A stretch of DNA of 7,187 nt from Rickettsiella sp. (GCA_031119195.1 JAVHYG010000058.1:1-7187), one strand, 5' to 3'. Positions 1-4,469 are shown, counted from the first letter of the stretch. The notes: generated by a model not told the origin, from the sequence alone. Program-made: numbers and translations.

Positions 1-54
1 AGCAATAGCAATAGCAATAGCAATAGCAATAGCAATAGCAATAGCAATAGCAAT
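1..54. repeat. AGCAAT hexanucleotide tandem array, 9 copies
   Basis: Nine perfect uninterrupted copies of AGCAAT fill the first 54 bases and reach the window edge, so the true copy number is unknown. The array lies inside the reading frame of the minus-strand PIN toxin, where it reads as a Tyr-Cys dipeptide repeat; shifted by one base it would read Ile-Ala. Six-base units do not change frame when copies are gained or lost. An array at the very start of the window may also mark an assembly break in a repeat. Confidence 0.97.
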
Positions 55-334
55 AAAATTTATCATCATCTGGATCACGTGATACAGCTTCTTTGAGCTT
101 AGTTGAAGTAAATAACTCGCTTTCTTTAGCTATTAAATTGATAATTGAATCAATATTTACATTAGGATGCTTCTTGGACAAAATAGAACTTACTCTCGTA
201 TATTCTTCTATAATTTCCAGTGAACAAGCGATTTTTATTTTTTCTTCATACCATGCGTTCAGAATTTTAGATGGAGAACCTGACCAAAATATCCCAGAAA
301 TAAAAACATTTGTGTCTAAAACTAGTCGTATCAT
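1..334 (-). CDS. PIN-domain toxin (VapC-like, PIN family TA toxin), 3' end missing
   Basis: This is the N-terminal part of a PIN-domain ribonuclease, the toxin of a type II toxin-antitoxin pair that is expected to cleave RNA. The frame opens at 334 with MIRLVLDTNVFISGIFWSG, the first acidic motif (Asp7, Thr8, Asn9). A conserved acidic site follows around Glu43-Glu44 (LEIIEEYTRV), then RDPDDDKF at residues 86-93. In this family the last motif is normally followed by a small hydrophobic stretch such as IACA or IAIA and then an acidic motif. Here, after Phe93, the frame enters the AGCAAT array and reads Tyr-Cys repeatedly to the edge. One T fewer in the TTTT run (plus positions 55-58) would give Ile-Ala instead, so the gene may be frameshifted or phase-altered. 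The ATG overlaps the antitoxin stop as ATGA, with AGGA 4 bases upstream, implying translational coupling. The remaining C-terminal half is not visible. Confidence 0.85.
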   Translation of the reverse strand, partial: MIRLVLDTNVFISGIFWSGSPSKILNAWYEEKIKIACSLEIIEEYTRVSSILSKKHPNVNIDSIINLIAKESELFTSTKLKEAVSRDPDDDKFYCYCYCYCYCYCYCYCYC

Positions 335-591
335 TTCCTACGAGCTTCTTTAATTGCAATTTTAATATCGTTTTTTGTTAAACTTGCCTTTTTTGCTGCA
401 TTACGTGCCTTTTTAATCAAAAAATTAAATTCGTTTTTATTTGGATAAGAAATAGTTTTTAAGACAACTACATCATCTTCAGCCAGTACAAGAAATTGGT
501 CTCCTACATGAAGATTCATTTGCTCTCTAATTTCTTCAGGGATTACTATTTGGCCCTTAGACGATAATCTTGCAGTAGCTAATCGGCTCAT
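331..591 (-). CDS. AbrB/MazE-type (SpoVT-AbrB) antitoxin
   Basis: An 86-residue antitoxin that should bind both its own promoter and the PIN toxin encoded immediately downstream. Residues 6-48 form a swapped-hairpin AbrB domain, with the hallmark SSKGQIVIPEEIRE (residues 10-23) followed by the GDQFLVLAEDDVVVLKT strand region. The C-terminal tail (about 50-86) is Lys/Arg/Ala-rich and helical, the part that usually wraps the toxin. The ATG at 591 is preceded by AGGTGA (596-601) at a good distance. The stop codon overlaps the toxin start in ATGA, the usual antitoxin-first operon layout. A 24-bp perfect palindrome at 605-628, just upstream and containing TATAAT, is the likely autoregulatory operator. 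Length and domain content match intact family members, so I see no sign of decay in this gene. Confidence 0.94.
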   Translation of the reverse strand: MSRLATARLSSKGQIVIPEEIREQMNLHVGDQFLVLAEDDVVVLKTISYPNKNEFNFLIKKARNAAKKASLTKNDIKIAIKEARRK

Positions 592-604
592 ACTTTCACC
601 TATA

Positions 605-628
605 TATAATCTTACTAGTAAGATTATA
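605..628. promoter_or_regulatory. 24-bp perfect palindrome; probable operator/-10 of the antitoxin-toxin operon
   Basis: The half-site TATAATCTTACT is followed directly by its exact reverse complement, with no spacer. It sits 14 bases upstream of the AbrB antitoxin start. Each half carries a TATAAT, so the copy at 623-628 read on the minus strand could serve as the -10 box, with transcription starting inside the palindrome. Dimeric AbrB-type antitoxins typically repress their own operon from such symmetric sites. No convincing -35 box was found. Confidence 0.75.
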
Positions 629-805
629 AACTATAAAAGCTTATTATAAAAGTACAAAGTTAAAACAAGAAGGCCTATGAAATGTTTGGGTTATAAAACA
701 GCAAGTGAGATTTTTCTTGCCTAGAAAACCACTCGGCAATTGCTTGATAGTTAAAGATAGCAATCCTGTCAACGCACTTATGAGTTGGATCCGCTGCCCG
801 TATTT

Positions 806-846
806 TTTTGCTTGTTCCGATAACAATTTTATCGGAATAAGCAAAA
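806..846. repeat. Long inverted repeat (18-bp arms, 5-bp loop)
   Basis: The arms TTTTGCTTGTTCCGATAA (806-823) and TTATCGGAATAAGCAAAA (829-846) pair at 17 of 18 positions. The single exception is a G-T wobble in plus-strand RNA, so the hairpin is essentially perfect. No clear U-tract follows on either strand, although TTTT follows on plus, so a classical intrinsic terminator is only possible. It could instead be a dispersed palindromic element. It lies in a gene-poor stretch between two toxin-antitoxin modules. Confidence 0.8.
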
Positions 847-880
847 TTTTAGGAGTATATTTTTTTCTCATACACATAAG

Positions 881-1046
881 CTAAATATCCTTCGTATCGA
901 AGAAAGAAAGTAGCTTATTTTTCATGCCTTTTTTTACATTACATAAATAACCAGGATGAACCGTTTCAATTTCATCAAAAGCTGATATCATCCATCCTTT
1001 TTCTTTTCAAGCGCAGCACAGTGTCAGTTATGACCACATCTATTAG
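881..1046 (-). pseudogene. Decayed gene fragment, unknown product
   Basis: Two overlapping minus-strand frames look like one gene split by a frameshift. The upstream frame (from about 1046) reads LIDVVITDTVLRLKRK. After a one-base shift the text continues as KGWMISAFDEIETVHPGYL and on to a TAG stop at 881-883. The composition is protein-like rather than random, but I do not recognise the family. Neither frame has a convincing start with a ribosome binding site, and a stop lies just upstream of the first frame. A further minus-strand frame at 644-877 could be a continuation of the same decayed gene, but it runs across the 806-846 hairpin and has no recognisable domain. Confidence 0.4.
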
Positions 1047-1207
1047 CTTAGATCAATCTAAGTACTCGAATCAATCACTAAGAGTATCTCTTAACAAATC
1101 CCTCACTTCCCTGCATGATAATGATTTATCTGCTATTAGTGGGTAACATATTAACCCAGGAATCTATATTCTTCATTAGAAATATCCCAAAAAGTTTCCA
1201 TCTGGTT

Positions 1208-1213
1208 TATAAT
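1208..1213 (+). promoter_or_regulatory. Candidate -10 box of the BrnT/CopG-like operon
   Basis: A perfect TATAAT lies 31 bases before the GTG start of the toxin gene, which would give a short leader containing the AGGA at 1238-1241. No good -35 hexamer is visible at 16-18 bases upstream, so the call rests on the -10 alone. Confidence 0.4.
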
Positions 1214-1244
1214 AGGCTACTTTTGTTGCCATAAAATAGGAAAA

Positions 1245-1532
1245 GTGTTGAAAGGTAAAATTGTTTATTGTTTTGACCCTGAGAAAAATTCTTTATTGGT
1301 TAAAAATAGAGGAATTAGTTTTGAGGAGATTATATCTATATTAGAGAATATAGGGCCGGTTGATGTAGTTATTCACTCTAATACTAAGAAATATCCTAAA
1401 CAAGAAATGTACGTTATGGAAATAGATTCTTATATATATTTAGTTCCCTTTGTTAAGGATAAAAACAAAGTATTTCTGAAAACAATTTTTCCAAGTAGAA
1501 AGGCAACTAAAAGATATTTATCAAAGAGGTAG
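1245..1532 (+). CDS. BrnT-like toxin of a type II toxin-antitoxin pair
   Basis: A 95-residue basic protein that resembles BrnT/RelE-fold ribonuclease toxins. Visible family marks are DPEKN (11-15), RGISFEEII (22-30), the strand MEIDSYIYLVPFV (58-70) and the C-terminal FLKTIFPSRKATKRYL (77-92), which matches the SxRKATKRE-type ending of BrnT toxins. It belongs to a variant group with YLVPFV and KTIFPSRKATK rather than classical BrnT. The toxin comes first and its antitoxin starts 6 bases after its stop, the order seen in brnTA. No ATG is available. GTG at 1245 lies only 3 bases after AGGA (1238-1241), while TTG at 1248 has a better spacing of 6, so the true start may be one codon later. RNase activity is inferred from the family; I did not identify catalytic residues individually. 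Confidence 0.82.
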   Translation: MLKGKIVYCFDPEKNSLLVKNRGISFEEIISILENIGPVDVVIHSNTKKYPKQEMYVMEIDSYIYLVPFVKDKNKVFLKTIFPSRKATKRYLSKR

Positions 1533-1538
1533 TCAAGT

Positions 1539-1829
1539 ATGTCTATAAAGCGGCAACCAGTTTTTGATTTGGATGATGAGGAACAAGAGCTTTCTGATTC
1601 ATTCGATCGTGGAGAATGGAAAAGTACCAAAGATTTAAAAAAAGAAATTAATCTAGCTAAACAAGCAGCAAAAAACTACTTTAGTGAGAAAGAGAAAATT
1701 AGTGTTAGAGTTCAAACAGTTGATATGCATATTATTAGAAGAATGGCTGCAGAACGTGGGTTAAAGCCTCATACTTATATCACTAGTGTTTTACATCAAT
1801 TAGCTGCTGGCCATATACACATTAAGTAG
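1539..1829 (+). CDS. CopG-type antitoxin (BrnA-like) of the same TA pair
   Basis: A 96-residue antitoxin. The N-terminal half is acidic and contains DDEEQELSDSFDRGEWKS (12-29), the 'ELxxxEQELxxxxExGEWKS' type of segment that contacts the toxin. A Lys-rich linker helix follows at about 32-53. The C-terminal part, KISVRVQTVDMHIIRRMAAE (53-72) and LKPHTYITSVLHQLAAG, is a ribbon-helix-helix DNA-binding domain of the CopG-antitoxin family. The ATG at 1539 follows the toxin stop by 6 bases, and the purine-rich AAAGAGG (1524-1530) overlapping the toxin's end is the ribosome binding site, so the pair should be coupled. It would neutralise the upstream toxin and repress the shared promoter. The frame is intact and ends 34 bases before the left end of an IS3-family remnant. 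Confidence 0.85.
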   Translation: MSIKRQPVFDLDDEEQELSDSFDRGEWKSTKDLKKEINLAKQAAKNYFSEKEKISVRVQTVDMHIIRRMAAERGLKPHTYITSVLHQLAAGHIHIK

Positions 1830-1861
1830 ATTTTATGTGTGATATTTCAACAGATGTGAGG

Positions 1862-1893
1862 AGTGATCTTGCTATAGTTTTTTAGACACCAAG
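1862..1893. repeat. Left terminal inverted repeat of the IS3-family element
   Basis: This pairs with 2464-2495 at 26 of 32 positions. The outer part, TGATCTTGC, and the inner TTTAGACAC are the best conserved blocks. Confidence 0.85.
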
Positions 1894-1928
1894 AACTGGG
1901 TAAACTATTACTTAGCACAGGTGTACAA

Positions 1929-2213
1929 ATGGTCAAAAAATATACTAAAGAATTTAAAGTGAACGCAGTCGATTTAGTGTTAAGGAAAAAGCTAAGCTGT
2001 ATTCAAGTAAGCCAAGATCTGGGAATAGGGTTACCCACCTTAAAGAAGTGGGTAAAGAGTATAGAAACCCACGGAGTCAATGAGGCATTTCCTGTTAATG
2101 GGAATTTAAGCGTATCTGATAAAGAACGTCGTCAATTTAAGCGAGAAATTGAAGTGCTTCGCCGAAAACGGGATATATTAAAAAAAGCACTGGCCATCTT
2201 CTCCTCACCGTAA
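1929..2213 (+). CDS. IS3-family transposase OrfA
   Basis: A 94-residue OrfA of the IS3 family, the DNA-binding partner of the OrfAB transposase. The N-terminus KKYTKEFKVNAVDLVL leads into a helix-turn-helix at about 22-42 (SCIQVSQDLGIGLPTLKKWV). A charged coiled-coil with a leucine-zipper pattern follows (about 64-90), ending in the typical EVLRRKRDILKKALAIF. A run of seven A followed by G at 2180-2187 is the usual A6G-type slippery site for programmed -1 frameshifting into OrfB. The ATG at 1929 has a modest AGGTG upstream (about 1919-1923). Length and motifs are normal, so OrfA itself looks intact, but its OrfB partner is destroyed. With no transposase it may act only as a DNA-binding relic. 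Confidence 0.9.
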   Translation: MVKKYTKEFKVNAVDLVLRKKLSCIQVSQDLGIGLPTLKKWVKSIETHGVNEAFPVNGNLSVSDKERRQFKREIEVLRRKRDILKKALAIFSSP

Positions 2214-2468
2214 AGCAAAAATATCAATTTATGCAAAATAATGTGACCCAATGGAAGGTAGAGCTTTACAGCGACGTAATCCTTTGCCTAACTTACAACA
2301 TCATTCCGATAAAGGATATCAATATACGAGTACCACTTTTCAAACATTATTAGCCGAGTATTTTTGGATATATTGAGGTTTTTTATAATAATTAGTCGTC
2401 ATTCAACTTTAGGTTATTTATCTCCGGTTGATTTTGAACATCGGTTTTTCCAACGGCTCTCTTCTTAG
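2213..2468 (+). pseudogene. Broken IS3-family transposase OrfB (DDE integrase) remnant
   Basis: Fragments of the rve-type DDE transposase survive in three frames. The N-terminal piece KQKYQFMQNNVTQW starts at 2213. Most of the protein, including the first catalytic Asp region, is then missing. The text resumes as LQHHSDKGYQYTSTTFQTLLAEYF, the HHSDxG motif carrying the second catalytic Asp. After another deletion, YIEVFYNN (containing the catalytic Glu) and, one frame away, SRHSTLGYLSPVDFEHRFF give the C-terminus, ending at TAG 2466-2468. Intact OrfB proteins have about 270-290 residues; only around 85 codons remain here. Confidence 0.88.
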
Positions 2469-2495
2469 TGTCTAAATAATTGTTGCAAGATCAAT
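2464..2495. repeat. Right terminal inverted repeat of the IS3-family element
   Basis: This is the reverse-complement partner of 1862-1893 (26 of 32 positions). It begins three bases before the OrfB stop codon and contains TGTCTAAA and GCAAGATCA. Confidence 0.85.
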
Positions 2496-2620
2496 ACCAA
2501 AAATTAACAGCGGAAATAGGTACTCTTATTTTGGCAACCAACAAAATCTGTTTAAATAACAACCCACCTATTTTAACTAGTTTAAAAAGAAGAAAGTCGA
2601 GTAAACCCCCTATTTTTTAA
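2480..2620 (+). pseudogene. ORF tail next to the IS end, unknown product
   Basis: After a TAA inside the IS end, a 46-codon frame runs through YQKLTAEIGTLILATNKICL to a basic tail, SLKRRKSSKPPIF, and TAA at 2618-2620. It has no plausible start or ribosome binding site and begins exactly at the IS border, so it may be the C-terminal remainder of a gene cut by the insertion. No matching N-terminal part is visible left of the element, where an intact antitoxin gene ends. The family is not recognised. Confidence 0.35.
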
Positions 2621-3054
2621 TATATTTATTGTGCTTAAAAATTCGAGCTTGCATTTTTACGTGTTTTCATTACGCGATATGGCAAGGTAATAATAACAGT
2701 TTCGATTCTTGAACTAAGGTACATAAGTTTTTACTTTTGCTCGCCGTCTGCTCAGACACATCGCTATTTGTGGATTAAAAGTTCGTATTTTCAGATACAA
2801 CGATTAAAAATAATGACTGCAGCAATTAATCTGTCTAATATTGATTTTACGAATTAATTATGATAGATTTTATCTATCATAATTAGAAATTTATAAATAT
2901 TATATCTATTGTAAGCAGGATCGTTATAGGTAATCACGATCGCTGACACAGGTTTTTTTATAACAATTTAGCTATAAATAAGGTATCTATAAAATAAAAA
3001 TACGATAAGAAATAACGCTAATAATTCACCCCATTTTATTTAAGGAAAAATAAT
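2621..3054. other. Non-coding leader region before the first small peptide gene
   Basis: More than 400 bases with no credible ORF. The region contains the 14-bp-arm palindrome at 2855-2885 and a smaller inverted repeat, GATCGT-N11-ACGATC, in the 2920-2945 area. AT-rich stretches just before the peptide gene could hold a promoter, but I could not fix one with confidence. Confidence 0.5.
2855..2885. promoter_or_regulatory. Perfect 14-bp inverted repeat with TGATAGAT core, upstream of peptide gene 1
   Basis: The arm TAATTATGATAGAT (2855-2868) is followed by TTT and its exact complement ATCTATCATAATTA (2872-2885). The core TGATAGATT-TATC recurs upstream of the second peptide gene at 4370. It is too A/T-rich to be a typical terminator, and no T-run follows. 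A protein-binding site about 170-200 bases before the gene, or an AT-rich structural hairpin, are the main alternatives. Confidence 0.6.
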
Positions 3055-3222
3055 ATGAATGCACTTGTAACTTCATTATTGAACACTGTATTAGGAACAC
3101 TTAACACCGTACTCAGCCTATTAACTTTAATCCCTGGAGCATCAGCTGCTATTGCACCAGTACAAACTGCAATTGTATCTGTTACATCAGCATTAAATAT
3201 AATGAATGGCTTGCCAGTTTAA
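3055..3222 (+). CDS. Small uncharged hydrophobic peptide, 55 aa (paralogue of 4518-4685)
   Basis: An unrecognised 55-residue peptide, too short for routine gene calling. It opens with MNALVTSLLNTVLGTLNTVL and has no Lys, Arg, Asp, Glu or His at all. The N-terminal half (about 3-26) is a Leu/Val/Thr-rich helix with a repeated NTVLGTL/NTVLSLL unit. An IPGASAA turn follows (26-32), then a second Ala/Val/Ser-rich helix to residue 50. The gene is convincing because AAGGA (3042-3046) sits 8 bases before the ATG, a strong hairpin terminator follows at 3290-3318, and a homologous peptide of identical length is encoded 1.3 kb downstream. The two align with one residue offset and no gap, sharing LxTVLSL, GAxAA and AI-S-A. 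The likely location is the membrane; roles such as type I toxin, bacteriocin or modulin-like peptide are only guesses. Confidence 0.75.
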   Translation: MNALVTSLLNTVLGTLNTVLSLLTLIPGASAAIAPVQTAIVSVTSALNIMNGLPV

Positions 3223-3289
3223 ATAACTTTGTAGGCTTTTATTTCTGGATAGAAAAGCAGTAATTAAACCTGGCGCGGTAGTTTTTAAT

Positions 3290-3325
3290 AGCTAGCATAA
3301 ACTAAATTTATGCTAGCTTATTTTA
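3290..3325 (+). terminator. Intrinsic terminator after peptide gene 1
   Basis: The stem AGCTAGCATAAA (3290-3301) pairs perfectly with TTTATGCTAGCT (3307-3318) around a CTAAA loop. It is followed by the T-rich TATTTTATTT. It lies 67 bases after the peptide stop codon, so the peptide is probably made from a monocistronic transcript. Confidence 0.7.
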
Positions 3326-3368
3326 TTTAAACTCTTATTTTTCTCATTCCCCTGAAAACTTTTCTTTA

Positions 3369-3394
3369 TTATTGCACTTGTAAAAGTGCAATAA
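3369..3394. repeat. Perfect hairpin, 11-bp arms, between two convergent small genes
   Basis: TTATTGCACTT (3369-3379), loop GTAA, then AAGTGCAATAA (3384-3394). It lies between peptide gene 1 (plus) and the zinc ribbon gene (minus), 72 bases past the latter's stop. It may help end the minus-strand transcript, though no clean U-tract follows on that strand. Confidence 0.6.
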
Positions 3395-3466
3395 ATAACG
3401 CATCACAGACGCCCTTTTAGCTATCGCATGTTTCTTCCTTATAGCAAGACTCGCGTTTAAAAATTA

Positions 3467-3667
3467 CTACGCTATCATAAAAAGGTTTAATAAAGCCCTT
3501 TTTTGTGCATTGGGATAGCCAAAATAGGCTAGGACCTCAATTGAAGTATAACGCTCGTTACATTTTGGACAATGTCTTCTACGTAAGATTTTTTTTCCTT
3601 TCTCTGTTTTACGTGAATTAATGACACGTGTTTTGATATATTCACAAAACGGATTTAAACATTTCAT
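3467..3667 (-). CDS. Orphan NrdR-like zinc ribbon protein, 66 aa
   Basis: A 66-residue protein matching the N-terminal zinc ribbon of the ribonucleotide reductase repressor NrdR. Cys3 and Cys8 (CX4C rather than the usual CX2C), TRVINSRKTEKGKK, ILRRRHCPKC with Cys33 and Cys36, then NERYTSIE correspond to NrdR's VxDSRxxxxGxxIRRRRxCxxCxxRFTTFE. The ATP-cone domain that makes up the rest of a normal NrdR (about 150 residues in all) is absent. Only some 20 residues follow the ribbon. It is therefore more likely a small DNA-binding regulator, reminiscent also of phage Ogr/Delta-type zinc fingers, than a functional NrdR. ATG at 3667 follows AGAAGGA at about a 10-base spacing. The gene stands alone, facing peptide gene 1, and a promoter-like pair lies upstream. 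The product could regulate neighbouring genes, but there is no direct evidence. Confidence 0.75.
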   Translation of the reverse strand: MKCLNPFCEYIKTRVINSRKTEKGKKILRRRHCPKCNERYTSIEVLAYFGYPNAQKRALLNLFMIA

Positions 3668-3715
3668 TGCTTTATTTCCTTCTATGTCTAACTTTCAATT
3701 AAGAAAAAATCTAAT

Positions 3716-3744
3716 TTATTAGTACCAATTTTTAACTTTTTCAA
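3716..3744 (-). promoter_or_regulatory. Candidate promoter of the zinc ribbon gene
   Basis: On the minus strand, TTGAAA (3739-3744) and TAATAA (3716-3721) are separated by 17 bases, about 50 bases before the ATG at 3667. The -35 is good (5 of 6) but the -10 is poor (3 of 6). An inverted repeat, TTTAGTAG-N7-CTACTAAA at 3771-3793, lies just upstream and could be an operator. Confidence 0.3.
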
Positions 3745-3770
3745 ACGCTACACTAAGTTTAAACTTTTTT

Positions 3771-3793
3771 TTTAGTAGGTATAAACTACTAAA
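3771..3793. repeat. Inverted repeat upstream of the zinc ribbon gene
   Basis: The 8-bp arms TTTAGTAG and CTACTAAA are perfect complements around GTATAAA. The position, roughly 105-125 bases before the minus-strand ATG and behind the -35-like box, would suit a regulator site, though chance is possible in such AT-rich DNA. Confidence 0.4.
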
Positions 3794-3893
3794 TAAGCCA
3801 AATGGCTAGCATATTCTATAAATGAGGTACATATCTGACAGTATGATATAATGCGCTTTAAATACTTAAGATTATACTTTGGTAATTTACATT

Positions 3894-4035
3894 AGACCTC
3901 TTTCATAACCAGCGTAATAGAGTTGATTTCATCGTTAAACGATACTCTACGGTCCTCATTTACGCATGTAAACTCCGGTTTTCGATTATCGTTTGCCTTG
4001 AACTCAAGTCTCTTACTTGCTTATGCAAGAGGTCT
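3894..4035. mobile_element. 142-bp MITE-like element with IS5-type ends and ATT target duplication
   Basis: The ends AGACCTCTTTCATAACC and, reverse-complemented, AGACCTCTTGCATAAGC match at 15 of 17 positions. They are flanked on both sides by ATT (3891-3893 and 4036-4038), a 3-bp duplication as made by IS5-superfamily transposases. The interior has no ORF but is more structured than its surroundings, with small palindromes such as TTTAC-GCAT-GTAAA and ATCGT-TAA-ACGAT. It is best read as a non-autonomous derivative of a larger IS5-like element. It separates the zinc ribbon gene from the second peptide gene. Confidence 0.8.
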
Positions 4036-4067
4036 ATTGCATTTTTAATTTTTTATGAAAGTCGTGG

Positions 4068-4097
4068 TAAAAATGACCAATCGCTCAGTCATTTTTA
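4068..4097. terminator. Bidirectional terminator-like hairpin
   Basis: TAAAAATGAC (4068-4077) pairs exactly with GTCATTTTTA (4088-4097) around a 10-base loop. The A-tract on the left and T-tract on the right are the usual form of a bidirectional intrinsic terminator. No gene ends nearby, so it may be a relic of a lost gene or of a mobile element. Confidence 0.45.
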
Positions 4098-4394
4098 AAA
4101 GATACACCAAACCGGCATGATTTTTTTAGCTAGCTAAAATGTAAGGATAAGTGGTTTAGACATTACACGGTGTGAATACGAATTGGGAAAGTTCAGACTT
4201 GATCAACAATCATTTGTTAAAATCAGTAACTACCCTACCTAAATCTGCACTTCTAGAACTTTTTTAATACACCATAGTAGCCACATTAAACGTGTACCCT
4301 AGTAAAGTCAAAAGCAGGGCTTGTAATGCTACTGAACTATAGATACCAGTTTTTTATTTTTCTAATCAATGATAGATTATATCAATAGGAAATA
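4098..4394. other. Intergenic stretch with palindrome and a possible gene remnant
   Basis: There is no intact gene here. A perfect 16-bp palindrome, TTTTAGCTAGCTAAAA, lies at 4124-4139. A plus-strand frame from GTG 4172 to TAA 4265-4267 (31 codons, containing NNHLLKSVTTLPKSALLELF) has protein-like composition but no ribosome binding site. It may be the tail of a decayed gene; the product is not recognisable. Confidence 0.4.
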
Positions 4395-4469
4395 ATGAAG
4401 GAAATTTTTTTACTTTCAGCAGTGTTATTATTTATTTAGTTTTTGGATATAAAATTTTGATCTATCATT
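4368..4469. promoter_or_regulatory. TGATAGAT motif pair in the leader of peptide gene 2
   Basis: AATGATAGAT (4368-4377) and its exact complement ATCTATCATT (4460-4469) frame the leader of the second peptide gene. The left copy continues as TGATAGATTATATCAAT, matching TGATAGATTTTATCTAT upstream of peptide gene 1 at 15 of 17 positions. The two halves could be bound by one regulator with DNA looping, or could pair in RNA and enclose the 14-codon ORF at 4395-4439. Confidence 0.5.
4395..4439 (+). CDS. Possible 14-aa hydrophobic leader peptide
   Basis: A very short frame, MKEIFLLSAVLLFI, starts 5 bases after AGGA (4386-4389) and stops 78 bases before the second 55-aa peptide gene. The pattern of one or two charged residues followed by a hydrophobic stretch is like a leader peptide or a tiny Ibs-type membrane toxin. 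It lies between the two halves of the 4368-4469 inverted repeat. Such a short frame can arise by chance, so this remains tentative. Confidence 0.25.
   Translation: MKEIFLLSAVLLFI

Larger units (their letters stand above)
629..1207. other. Gene-poor stretch between two TA modules
   Basis: About 580 bases without an intact gene. The stretch holds the 806-846 hairpin, the decayed minus-strand fragment at 881-1046 and a small palindrome, CTTAGAT-CA-ATCTAAG, at 1047-1062. I see no RNA gene. It looks like eroded coding DNA. Confidence 0.6.
1864..2493 (+). mobile_element. Internally deleted IS3-family insertion sequence
   Basis: A remnant of about 630 bp of an IS3-family element that would normally exceed 1.2 kb. 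Imperfect terminal inverted repeats bound it: 1862-1893 and 2464-2495 match at 26 of 32 positions when one is reverse-complemented. The ends have the canonical form TGATCTTGC...GCAAGATCA. OrfA is complete, but OrfB lacks most of its middle and is frameshifted, so the copy cannot supply transposase. The bases flanking the ends (GAG on the left, ATA on the right) do not match, so no target duplication is visible. Either it was lost or the copy arose by deletion or recombination. Because both ends survive, the element might still be moved in trans. Confidence 0.88.

Noticed and set aside
1..54. CRISPR-like array
   Set aside because: A pure 6-bp tandem repeat without spacers, which is a microsatellite.
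93..353. Plus-strand open frame of 86 codons
   Set aside because: It lies opposite the PIN toxin, has no ribosome binding site and no domain; it is a shadow.
644..877. Minus-strand open frame of 77 codons containing KKYTPKILLIPIKLL
   Set aside because: It runs through the 806-846 hairpin, has no recognisable domain and ends in low-quality sequence. At most it is a piece of the decayed gene upstream.
1430..1630. Minus-strand open frame across the second toxin-antitoxin pair
   Set aside because: Antisense to two well-supported genes, with Ser-rich composition typical of shadows.
1861..2496. Target-site duplication of the IS3-family element
   Set aside because: GAG on the left and ATA on the right do not match.
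4124..4139. 16-bp palindrome TTTTAGCTAGCTAAAA as an operator
   Set aside because: No gene start is nearby, and its A/T-rich arms make chance plausible.
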